NCBI RefSeq assembly: GCF_028009165.1
Contig: NC_079242.1
Span: forward strand, 2,852,001-2,916,000
Length of the DNA stretch: 64,000 nt
From: Akanthomyces muscarius
Lineage: Eukaryota; Ascomycota; Sordariomycetes; Hypocreales; Cordycipitaceae
Direction of reading: 5' to 3'
The position numbers and the translations under genes are program-made. The notes beneath the pieces are model-generated. The model had not been told where the DNA came from. It was given only the letters and a program-made list of their open reading frames with translations, and ran no database searches. Shown here in pieces: positions 8,556-17,521 of this stretch; position 1 is the stretch's first letter; every line of letters begins with the position of its first letter.

Positions 8556-9275
8556 ATGAAGACTGTCGGCATCATCGGAGGTAGCACTGATCTCGCCACT
8601 GCCGAGTATTATAAGCTCATCAACGCCACGGTGCGGGAGCAGCTCGGCGGCCTGCACACTGGCGAAATCATTATCAATTCCATGGACCTTGCCAAGAGCG
8701 CGCACTACGTCCACAACGCCCTCTGGGACGAGGGCGGCGCGTACCTCGCTGGCAAGGCCCAGAGCCTCGAGCGCGCCGGCGCCGATTTCATCATCGTCGT
8801 CTCCAACACCTGGCACCGCGCGGCTTCCATCTTCATGAAAGACGTCACGATTCCGCTGCTGCATATTGCGGACCCTACCGCCACAGCGATCAAGGCCCAA
8901 GGCTTGAGTAAGGTCATTCTACTGGGCACGAAGGCGACCATGGCCACGCCATATCTCATTGAGGAGTTCAAAACGCGTGGGATAGAGGTGGTAGTCCCGA
9001 CGGACGCGGAGCAAACGTTCATTGATGATGTGATTTTCAAGGAGCTGAGCTTCTGGCAATTCAAGGCAGTGTCGAAGCAGAGGTATCTGGAAATTATGGA
9101 TCGTTTGGTAAAGGAAGAGGGCGCGCAGGGTGTCATTCTGGGATGCACAGAGATTCCACTTTTGGTGAAGCAAGAGGATAGACCAGCGGTGCCAATGTTT
9201 GATACCCTGACACTGCACGCCAAGGCCGCGGCCCTCCGAGCCGTTGAGGACGGTGTCAGACTACAAAAGGTGTGA
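8556..9275 (+). CDS. Aspartate/glutamate racemase family protein (L-specific type active site)
   Basis: Single exon, 239 aa, starting at the ATG in CCAAAATGAAG; the open frame extends upstream only through non-ATG codons. The N-terminus MKTVGIIGGS is the family's first strand and loop. In place of the first catalytic cysteine there is Ser83 in the segment VVSNTWH. The second, Cys197, is intact in LGCTEIPLL. The E. coli relative YgeA/L-DER uses the unequal pair Thr83/Cys197, so this protein falls in that group and not with the two-cysteine racemases. The expected reaction is interconversion of L- and D-aspartate or glutamate. It is a single-exon gene beside the regulator and could supply a D-amino acid or be unrelated to the cluster. 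Confidence 0.88.
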   Translation: MKTVGIIGGSTDLATAEYYKLINATVREQLGGLHTGEIIINSMDLAKSAHYVHNALWDEGGAYLAGKAQSLERAGADFIIVVSNTWHRAASIFMKDVTIPLLHIADPTATAIKAQGLSKVILLGTKATMATPYLIEEFKTRGIEVVVPTDAEQTFIDDVIFKELSFWQFKAVSKQRYLEIMDRLVKEEGAQGVILGCTEIPLLVKQEDRPAVPMFDTLTLHAKAAALRAVEDGVRLQKV

Positions 9276-9848
9276 TGATAGAAATATAAAGCATGAAACA
9301 GCGCGAAGAGACTCGTACATCGTAAGCTTGCCGCCAGATTGAATAATAACGATTTGTCAATCAAACGTGGGACGTGATCGCCAGAGTCGCCAGATGGACG
9401 CCGCTAACGGCGGATACGTTTATTTTGACTCCGACACATCGGTTCTCCTCCAAACCGGTTTATAAGCTGTTCTGCGCCTGGCGACAAGATTTATGATATT
9501 GTCTTGTAGAAAATACATTCACCTCGCAATGCATCGGCTGGAATACCACCGTCTTGCCCGGGAACTGACGCTAAAAACTACTATCTAACACCAATAGAAC
9601 TACATGTGCCACGTTGAGTGCGTGGCACATGTATCACCTCAGGGTAAGAAATGCTGAAACGCGCTTGTTCAGACAGGTAATTTAAATATATATTTTAACT
9701 ACCTGCGGTTTTTTTTTTTTGCCCTGATCTTAACTCTGCACCTTCGTTTTTAATCTACTCTATTTCTAATTTTTCTCAGCCAGTTTCCATACCGCGAAAC
9801 CTTTCGCTCGTCCGTTCAGATAAGCGACAACAGGCACAATGGCTTGCT
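9276..9848. other. Convergent intergenic region with a strong hairpin
   Basis: Lies between the 3' ends of the racemase (+) and the phosphatase-like gene (-). It holds the inverted repeat at 9601-9633, an AT-rich stretch near 9680 and a T10 run at 9711-9720. No gene seen. Confidence 0.5.
9601..9633. repeat. Perfect 13-bp inverted repeat, 7-nt loop
   Basis: TACATGTGCCACG (9601-9613) pairs exactly with CGTGGCACATGTA (9621-9633) around TTGAGTG. It lies between two converging genes. It could form an RNA hairpin in either 3' UTR, or be a transposon end remnant. Confidence 0.6.
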
Positions 9849-10785
9849 TTATGTAAAGATGGGCCGAGCAGCGGCAGTGGTTGCAGCTGGCAGGAACTTC
9901 TTGTCCATGCAAGCAATCACTGGATCGAAATTAGTGGCTTGCACTATCTCGAATACACATTGCGCAACTTGTCGACGGCATTCGTCCTCCTCCATGTTGT
10001 ACTTGTTCTGGCCTGCCGAGGTTGAGCAAAGCGCAGTCTCCATCTCTTTCGGGCCGAGTGGCTTGCTTGCGGAGGGCTGCGCAGGAGCAGCCGAGACTGG
10101 TGCATCTCTGAGCCTCTGCTGCAGTGCATCAAGAGCCGCCTCCTGCTCTGGTGTTTCGACGTGGTTTTTTCCGTAGTCACCAGCGGTCCATTCTAGAGAC
10201 TCGCCTCTCTCGTGCTGCGCTTGCATCTGCAGGCCGGAAACCATAGTCCCGGTCCGACCATGCCCGTAGCCGCACCAGACCAGTGTACCGTTGCGATGTT
10301 GGACAAAACTCTCCCAGCCCTTCTGGAAGTCCTCTGGAGTGAGGGTGTGAAAATCTTCGACTGGTCGTGGTGTGTAGGCAATACCGGCTGTCGCAAGAGC
10401 CGTCTTCATATCCTCGGCATTGGCTTGACTATTAAGGCTAATCACATGTGTGATGCCGCTTTCTTTGAAGAACGCAATAGTCTCGTCTGTAATCTTTTGG
10501 TCACTGTCGGAACCGTGGTAATATGGCGCAGAGGAGCGAGCAAGCAGATCTCCAGGGGCAATATACTCCTTCACAATTTCGAACCGATAGAGGCCGCCTT
10601 CTTCTGCGCCGCGTCGAAAAACTTGCACCCAATTCATTAGCGATAAAGCATCATATCGTATCAAGTAGCGCCATACCTGGTCCGTACTGCTCAACACCAC
10701 GCTCTGCTTTGTCTGCTCCGTTTGGGAGAGCGTGGACCGCCGCAGCCACCCCAACAAGTGCAACAAATGCCTTCTGAATGAACAT
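9849..10785 (-). CDS. Secreted protein-tyrosine/dual-specificity phosphatase-like protein
   Basis: Two exons, 10785-10677 and 10603-9849 (287 aa), joined over a 73-bp intron with an in-phase CAG acceptor. A classic signal peptide covers residues 1-19 (MFIQKAFVALVGVAAAVHA). The catalytic P-loop is intact: Cys147, five residues (GYGHG) and Arg153, followed by TG, which is the CX5R signature of cysteine phosphatases. Asp120 in PVEDFHTL is a candidate general acid. The domain resembles small bacterial-type dual-specificity phosphatases. The C-terminal 100 residues contain a low-complexity stretch and a cysteine-containing tail (MEEDECRRQVAQC). A secreted phosphatase of this type is unusual in fungi and could act on host or environmental phosphate esters. 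The substrate cannot be read from the sequence. Confidence 0.82.
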
Positions 10786-12452
10786 GGCGCTAACTGAAGA
10801 GAGATATGTGGTAGAAAGACGTGTTTTGATAAAATCACCTATAGCTGACTATTTACCGCTGGTGTACTAATAACAGCTGTTGGAAGGTCGATCGGCACCG
10901 CCTTTATATATCCTGTTGTTGTTCATGGTTGTGTAATACGAGAACCGATCAGATTTGGTAAGACATGAGCCATGACGCATGAATCTAATTTATTCGTTCT
11001 TTATGCCCTGATCTTCTTTCAAGTGCCGGGGACTCACGACTCAGTTGTAGTAGAAGTATACATAACTTTCACGATTTTCGACCCGCAGCACCCATCAACC
11101 AAGTCCATTTTAAACTATGGTGCTTACTACGGCGCTAGAAATATGAAGCTACTAGCTGTTTTGGGCGCGATTTTCCTTTAGCACCGAGTCGCTCATATTC
11201 GGAACAATTCCGTCGGCTTGGTGCAAAGCCGCCTCTGTACCCGCTGCCTAGGTGATCCTGGTTGGGGGCGTTCGTACCTGCTTCCAGTGTCCACAGTGAG
11301 TCGCGAGTCGTCTGTCCTTTTTCAACTCGAGAGCGGTGCATTACCGCTTTTATTTTCTCTACTATATGGCAGCGTGGTTATGCGCGCGACGTATCATGAG
11401 AGTATTAATGACCTGGCTGGGTGGCTATCATAATGATTATGAAGCAAGGGAGAAAAGGGTTCATTGAGAAAACAGAGCTCAAGGGGCTTGGCCTCTAGGA
11501 CCCCTCGTATCTATTGTCTTCGATTGGTGGACCACAGCGACGGGCCGGGAACACAGCAGCAGTGCCTGAGTAGAGTTGCCAGCCTTTGTGGTCAGAGGCT
11601 ATGCAGTATGACTTGATTCGATATTCTTGCGAATGAAACGGTATCACTTGGCAGAGCCTCAGCAGATTGGGGCTGCGACGGGGATTTAGCATAGCCTCGG
11701 CAACTACCGACGCTCAGCCCGGCAGTGCTTCCGTGGTCTCGATGGGGCAAACCAGGCACGACAATGCAAGCCTTGGCAAGAAGAACAATTGAGTTAGTGA
11801 TTCGGCAGTCGGCGGCTTGGCAGGCTCGAATTAGGCCGTGATCGCGTGAGGCCACAAAGGTCGTTTATCAGTATGTCTCCATGGCCGAAAGTGCTGAAAC
11901 TCGTGCTCAGCTGCGTTGTGTTGTTTCAGCTGTCTAAATCCAGATCCTTTTTTAAAATCGCTTCCAGGGAAGCGTTTGATCGCCCAGTGAGTCCTGAAGC
12001 CTACCAGCGACGCCACTTGTCCTGACCACAGATCGCAAGAAAGCAGATGTGCAGAACTTTGACTCATCTAGGCCGGCATATAGTCAATCGCCCAATGTTT
12101 TATTTACACAGCGTGTAAAGTGAAGCCTAAGTAGAATATTTAGCAAGTGCGCTTTCGAGAGACGCCCTAAATAGTCTCACGCCCACTCCACAAATCAAGT
12201 CACCTGGTTAAATTGAAGAGTGCGAGAATAGAATAGCGGCTTTACGAATATGAGTTTAAAAAATCAATGGGGTATATTAATCAAAGTTTTTACACCACAT
12301 AAACACATTAAAGTTTCATCAGATAGAAAGAAGTCCTATTAGCACGGCTATTTGAAAGACTGACTCAAAGGCTTGTCTGCAGCTAGCGACAACAAGCTGA
12401 CCGATATTGTCTTCACCATGTGGAAAATGTGTTGACCTCGCAATGCCTCCGC
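10786..12452. other. 1.7-kb gene-free stretch
   Basis: No frame here has a convincing start, splice signals or a recognisable domain. It includes the upstream region of the secreted phosphatase and a 7-bp palindrome arm pair (TTTACAC/GTGTAAA) at 12103-12119. Probably decayed intergenic DNA. Confidence 0.45.
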
Positions 12453-13069
12453 CTATAGCCTCACTGTAAATGCAGCGAGCCTCTTAATCCGACCAGCAGC
12501 GTCAGAGTCTTTTTGCACTTGTGAGGCGTACGATGCTCCGTTGACAAAGGCTGCAATCATGCCCAGAAGCTTGCGTTCCTCGCTCCAAAGCGCGCCCTCG
12601 CCTTCAGCCTGAACCAGGGAATAAGATATTATATAGCCATATTATCTTATTATTTAAATCCTTTCAAGCACGTACTACAGACAACGTTGACCTCTCTACT
12701 ATATCTTCATCCTTCACTGCCTTAACGAGACTGTCCGCGATGTCTTCTAGAGACTCTTTGTCCGTGGGTGAGCAGTCATTGCCTAGCTTCGATCCAAACA
12801 CCAGCGCCGTCATGGCAATCATCCCACGCTGATGCCGGAACGCTATACAATAAAACAAATGCAGTGTGACCAATAACCGCCGTCATGAACAGAATCAAGG
12901 TGACGACAGCTAAATAGCCGATTCCACCTCTGATTGAGTACCCAAAGCCTTCAACTTCCGTCTGCAGAAACATGTCGACAGATTCAGAGCCCGAGGCCGC
13001 ACTAGGAATTTCCCTTTTCTGAGTGCTTCTGGTCGATGGACCTTGCAACACCACCACTCTGGCTTTCAT
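12453..13069 (-). pseudogene. Frameshifted 3' fragment of a fungal multi-spanning/anchored membrane protein gene
   Basis: The fragment begins near 13069 and reads through one membrane helix (GYLAVVTLILFMTAVIGHTA) to SAWDD. Near 12818-12826 the recognisable sequence moves to another frame and continues as IAMTALVFGSKLGND..., without GT..AG signals that would explain the change. It then crosses a plausible 67-bp intron (12675-12609) and ends at 12453 (exon 12608-12453, AEGEGALWSEERKLLG...). The pattern of a helix, then SxWD, then an ALxSK-like segment is the C-terminal end of a common large fungal membrane protein family. The long N-terminal ectodomain is absent. I read it as a 5'-truncated, frameshifted relic. 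A sequencing error could explain the frameshift but not the missing front. Confidence 0.6.
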
Positions 13070-13473
13070 ACACTAGGAACCGCTAAACAACCAAGTGCAG
13101 CCTAGGAAGGAAATTCAGCCAACCAGTGCTAAACTATGTCTCAGAGCTTCAAGCTCGCCGTTGCATTTGCGGTCAAGTCTTCCAAGCCCTATGCCACCGC
13201 TTGCCCGTGCAGGTTTGCTAGAGTGTAGATGATAGATTAAGCCTCTGTCGGTTTATCCTTATGAGCCTACACTTTACATCTTAGGCGCTAAAAAAATCAG
13301 AAGTATCTACAACGTTGGCCACCCACTTCGGAATACCCCCATGCCAGCAGGTCTGAATTCACATTTTGCTCAACGCGACATTAATATTCTCCACAAAGAC
13401 TTAGCGAGCACAGACACCGCCACGGATGCCATTTATAGATTCGTATGTATAACGAACTTGGTACAAACTTGAA
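13070..13473. other. Intergenic, no supportable gene
   Basis: About 400 bp upstream of the pseudogene. A 30-codon frame at about 13137 (MSQSFKLAVAF...) has a signal-like start but no other support. Confidence 0.4.
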
Positions 13474-14143
13474 CTATCTGCCTAGAGACCTCCAAAAGTC
13501 CTCTTTAGCATCCCTGGTGGTCTCAAATTCCCCCATGAAGCGCGTTGTCGTTGTTGTCGCCGTTGTCTTCTCAACACCTCGCATGACCATGCACTGATGA
13601 GTCGCCTCAATTACGACAGCCACGTCTCGAGGCTGCAGTACGTCGAACAAGCATTGTACCACCTGCGTTGTGAGACGCTCTTGCACTTGAGGCCGCCTGG
13701 CAAAAGTCTCAACAACACGCGCCATCTTGGACAAGCCAACAATCTTTCCGTTAGGTTTGTACCCGACATGGGCCTAATTAAATGTCAGGAAGTTAGGTAT
13801 ACTATAGCGCATATGCAGCGTTTACCTTGCCCACGAAAGGAATCAGGTGATGTTCACATAAGCTGGAGAATGCAATATCCTTGACGATGATTAAGCCCTG
13901 GTGATCTTCGTAAAATATGGCATCTTTGAGAATGGTACTTAGGTCGAGGTTGTAACCCCTAGTAAAGAAAGTCAGGGCTTTAGCAACTCGCTCTGGGGAC
14001 TTTCGTAACCCCTGGCGACTTGTGTCCTGTCCCGGGGCCTTCAGAATCAACTTCACGGCGCTTGAGATCTTTTCAACCTTGAGGGTCCATTCCAGGGTGG
14101 CAATAGTCTGTTCGCCCTGCTGTCCTGTTTCTGTAGAAGCCAT
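13474..14143 (-). CDS. GTP cyclohydrolase I, short form
   Basis: Exons are 14143-13826 and 13773-13474, joined over a 52-bp intron (GTAAAC..TTAATTAG), giving 205 aa. The enzyme converts GTP to 7,8-dihydroneopterin triphosphate, the first step to folate and tetrahydrobiopterin. The zinc and catalytic segments are present: [10 protein letters not shown] supplies the first Cys and His residues, [19 protein letters not shown] follows the splice join, and HQCMVMRGV supplies the second Cys. The conserved [12 protein letters not shown] helix is intact. Fungal housekeeping forms are usually longer because of an N-terminal extension missing here, so this looks like a paralogue, perhaps for a pterin cofactor in specialised metabolism. 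The gene lies in a mobile-looking neighbourhood next to a gene relic. Confidence 0.9.
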
Positions 14144-14894
14144 GGCAAAAAGGCGTTCCCGCCCGGGTCGAGTTTAGCCGTGGTGTTGCTTGAAGTTAGA
14201 TCAGTTTTGATACCGTAGGTGCTTTTTCGTAGATCATTTTCCATGTCGCCACGGCTGTGCTATTGGAGCTGCGACGCTGCGGCGATAAGACTGACTGTCT
14301 AGCTAATACAAGATTGTGATAAACTAGAATTAAAATCAATTTACGAATGACTTGATAGATTAAGTTTTTACTGGTGGTGAACTGCACCTGCCAATTCAAA
14401 CACTCTTTGAGGCAGTGCAGTGTGCCCGTCTAGCCGCCGTGGGCGTCAAGCTATACACTTCGCTAAACTCGACCGGAAGCCGGCATTGTATCACATCAAT
14501 GAGCTATTTTTACGCCTTTTTTTTGCTTTTCAGTGCCACCTTTCTGCTGTATGAGCTGAACTCATGGGTGGCGAGCCCCCCCTGGATCAATAGCTGTGAA
14601 GCACAACATCATCGTACTCTCGTCACAACAGGTACAGTGGCCCGCGCTTGATACCTGAAACAGTGTAAGTAATGCAACACGCGACCATTGTCTTCCATTC
14701 ATTGCCTCGCAGCATTATTTAAGGTGGATAAGTTGCACCACAGAGGCAATCTGTTAGCGCTGCAGGAGCTATGTCCCGCGACGTGTCTATGAATCACTGC
14801 CCTGATATCGTAGAGCATTTCCTATAAATTATCAGCCAATTCCGTAGCTGTAGTCAAAATTAATCTTTCTTTTTTTTTTCCACCTAGACTCTCC
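14144..14894. other. Divergent intergenic region
   Basis: Lies between GTP cyclohydrolase (-) and the first pseudokinase-like gene (+). A T11-type run just before 14880 precedes the downstream ATG. No gene seen. Confidence 0.45.
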
Positions 14895-16046
14895 ATGCAC
14901 AACACGATGGACGCGAGCTACGACGATATCCAGCTTCAGGTTGAAGTGCCTGTGCGGGTCTTTTCCGCCAAATGTAATTCAGCAATATCGTTGATTTACT
15001 TCGACTATTTCGGCAAGCCTGCGCAGATCACGATTCTCGCAGAGAACCAAGATGGTTCGAGCGCCGACTACCAAGTACGTCGCAGGTTGCTACATATGCT
15101 GGCTCAGAATCTCGAACCCAAGAGCAACTTTTGCATGGCAGTAAAGTATATTCCCATTGCAAGTCAAATTGAGGTTGTGCTAAAAGATGTCATGTTGGAT
15201 TCTGTACCGTCATTCTCAACATCACTCAGTTTGGCGGGGCTCTACCCATTGGAATGGTTTTTATCTATGGGTCGCCGACGGTTTCTGCTGACTGAGGTCG
15301 GGCATGGCAAGGTGTGCGTAGTAACAGAGAGCGGATGGCCCGACAAGTCACCAGCGATGGGAGACTTGCCTCCGTTACCGCAAAACTTACTCTCACTTTC
15401 TACAAAAGATCTCGAGGTGAATCCCTCACGCTGTGGAAAGGATCGAATCTGCGGCTCCATAAATATAGACCTTCACCCTACGGATATCAACGCCGCAGAC
15501 ACTTACCATTACACCTTTGTGTGTTTACGGGACATTGGCGCGTGCGCCGCCTTTGAAGGCTCGCACCGCGCCATGGCCGATCAGATTCGGCAGTTAGATC
15601 TGATCGACGGCTATTGCCAAGTACTGAGCCCCGAAGAGCGCCGAGCTGTCTGTGTTCCCAGTATTCGGGCGTGCCTCTTCTACGAGTTTCCCCGTCACCC
15701 AGTGCCGGGCAAGCTTCTAGTCGGGGCCATATTTGACGACCTCCCCAGGCTCACCCCGTTGCGCAACTTCAATGCCCCGCTGGAGGTAGTGAGAAAGTGC
15801 GTGCTCAAGATCTGCAAGACCGTGGAGTGGCTCGCAGACAAGGGCATCGGCTGGGGCGGGAGTGTTGGCTACCCGGCCACGCACAAGGGCCAAGCGCTGC
15901 TCGACGCAGCTGTTGTGGATGCATTTGGCCGACCATGGCTGATGGAAGGCTTTACCGACATCGAGGAAAAGATTGCAAGCGACCGCTTGGCAGTTCAGTT
16001 ACTTCGTGGCTCTTTCGATTTGTTGGAAATAGAGCAAATAAACTAA
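14895..16046 (+). CDS. Pseudokinase-like protein, copy 1
   Basis: Single exon, 383 aa. I do not recognise the N-terminal 200 residues. The C-terminal third resembles the end of a class of fungal kinase-like proteins in which a helix is followed by LHxxGIxWGDVKxxN and then a WLIDFGGG-type segment. Here these read WLADKGIGWGGSVGYPATHKGQ and RPWLMEGFT, so the catalytic Asp of the WGD motif and the Asp-Phe-Gly motif are both lost. If the comparison holds, it cannot transfer phosphate and would be a pseudokinase. It is followed after 389 bp by a second gene with the same C-terminal plan, so the two are probably diverged tandem duplicates. No signal peptide or membrane helix is seen. Confidence 0.65.
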   Translation: MHNTMDASYDDIQLQVEVPVRVFSAKCNSAISLIYFDYFGKPAQITILAENQDGSSADYQVRRRLLHMLAQNLEPKSNFCMAVKYIPIASQIEVVLKDVMLDSVPSFSTSLSLAGLYPLEWFLSMGRRRFLLTEVGHGKVCVVTESGWPDKSPAMGDLPPLPQNLLSLSTKDLEVNPSRCGKDRICGSINIDLHPTDINAADTYHYTFVCLRDIGACAAFEGSHRAMADQIRQLDLIDGYCQVLSPEERRAVCVPSIRACLFYEFPRHPVPGKLLVGAIFDDLPRLTPLRNFNAPLEVVRKCVLKICKTVEWLADKGIGWGGSVGYPATHKGQALLDAAVVDAFGRPWLMEGFTDIEEKIASDRLAVQLLRGSFDLLEIEQIN

Positions 16047-16435
16047 AAGGAAGACAGGCTTTTCAGATGATTTCTGGTTACGCATACATAAATACTAGTA
16101 GGAAGACCAAATACTGTATCACAAACTACGCTACAGGGTGAACCGTGCTGAGTATTGCTTGTCACACTGTTCCATTTATGTCTTGTTTAAGTAAACCAAG
16201 CGATAATTGCTTTATCAGCGCGGCCGCGTGCCGTTCCAGGCCTCGCACAACGAGAGGTTACATAGTGATAGCGCACTGTCCTGCATCCTGGAATAACGAG
16301 TGAACCAATCTTGATCAATATGCTGCCTATATATAACGCGATAGTAATACCGTCCTCTCGAAAGTAAATTCTGGCTCTGAGAACATTGATTCGGCTGCAC
16401 TCGAACCCGACTCCTGCCACAGATCATCGTCCACG
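16047..16435. other. Short spacer between the two pseudokinase-like genes
   Basis: 389 bp, AT-rich at its start; it contains the promoter of the second copy. No gene seen. Confidence 0.45.
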
Positions 16436-17521
16436 ATGGCTGAACGTTTGCATGTCTTCCATGGTATGGTGGTTGGAAACCACGTTGAAGTTATCTTTGG
16501 TCTGAACATGAAGACATTTCGCCTGTCTGTTTCCCCATTTCCAAAAGAGAAACCGTCACCTCCGGCTTTTGCTCATACCTGCAACGCCATCGTGCAGCTC
16601 GTCCTGCGTGGGACGAAAAGTCAATGGAAGTACGAGACAGAGCAGATTCATGACATTCTCTCGACTACTCCGAAAGTTGAACTTCTTGAGATCTGTCATG
16701 AAACACCAGAAGCGCCACGCCTCTGTTATGTGCAATCATATCTCAGCCACGGCCCTCGATCATGTGAGCTGCGACCAGGCGAAGGCGGCAAAGCGGTCCT
16801 GCGATTAACAAACAACATTTTCGACTCGAACTCTGACGAACTTGACCGCGAGGACGAACACTTTGCTAGCCTGCATGTCACGACGGGATTCTGCAAGATT
16901 TCGGCTAGTCAAGTATCCATCACTTCCACAGATATGATCTCTAGTTCCCGCATTTGTGGAGAGGTATATCGGACTGACTGTTCCTCAAATCACTGCATCG
17001 CGGCTAGAAACGCTCGCGCTAGAGGTGCTCAGCGCTGGTCATGTCCTGAGCTCCAACAGCTTATTGTTCGGAAGGCATTACAGGCCTCCTGTGCAGCCAA
17101 TCCTTTCGAAGGCTGTCGCATTCGAGTTCCTGAGCTGTTGGCATGTATCTACGACGACGATTTGGAATACGAAAAGACAATTCGACCCAGTCGCATTGTG
17201 GGTGGGCTGTACCAGACAATACAGGGCGTACCGTTGAGCGAGTTTCTCGATTCCGCACGGCAAGGGGATGCAAAAGTAAAACTTGTTGCCGGGAAAATTT
17301 CAGGAATGATGGAGAGTCTTCATCGGCTGGGATTTGTCTGGGGTGGCAGGTACAAGGGTGGTCAAGAGGCAAAGACGCTGATTGATTGCATCGTGGTTGA
17401 CGAGCAGTGCTTTGCCTGGCTCGTAGACGGCTTTGGCGCCGCATATGACGAAGAAGTGGTTCATAGCGACTGCCAGGCACTTATATCGCTACTGAAGCAA
17501 ATAAAAGTAGATGATTCATAG
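16436..17521 (+). CDS. Pseudokinase-like protein, copy 2
   Basis: Single exon, 361 aa. The N-terminal region (residues 1-200) has no domain I recognise. From about 240 on it follows the kinase-like plan more clearly than its neighbour: IVGGLYQTIQGVPLSEFL, then a helix and LHRLGFVWGGRYKGGQEAKT, where WGD-x-K-x-x-N would carry the catalytic residues, then CFAWLVDGFGAAYDEE, where DFG is altered to DGFG. Catalytic Asp and metal-binding Asp are therefore not in their usual places. The shared LHxxG..WGG and AWLxDGF pattern and the tandem position support duplication from one ancestor. Role unknown; related fungal genes often sit in variable, gene-poor regions. Confidence 0.68.
   Translation: MAERLHVFHGMVVGNHVEVIFGLNMKTFRLSVSPFPKEKPSPPAFAHTCNAIVQLVLRGTKSQWKYETEQIHDILSTTPKVELLEICHETPEAPRLCYVQSYLSHGPRSCELRPGEGGKAVLRLTNNIFDSNSDELDREDEHFASLHVTTGFCKISASQVSITSTDMISSSRICGEVYRTDCSSNHCIAARNARARGAQRWSCPELQQLIVRKALQASCAANPFEGCRIRVPELLACIYDDDLEYEKTIRPSRIVGGLYQTIQGVPLSEFLDSARQGDAKVKLVAGKISGMMESLHRLGFVWGGRYKGGQEAKTLIDCIVVDEQCFAWLVDGFGAAYDEEVVHSDCQALISLLKQIKVDDS

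Noticed and set aside
13137..13232. 30-codon frame with a signal-like start
   Set aside because: No leader signals, no processing sites and no context; too weak to call.
14053..14244. 63-codon frame overlapping the start of GTP cyclohydrolase
   Set aside because: Out of frame with the enzyme and without own features.
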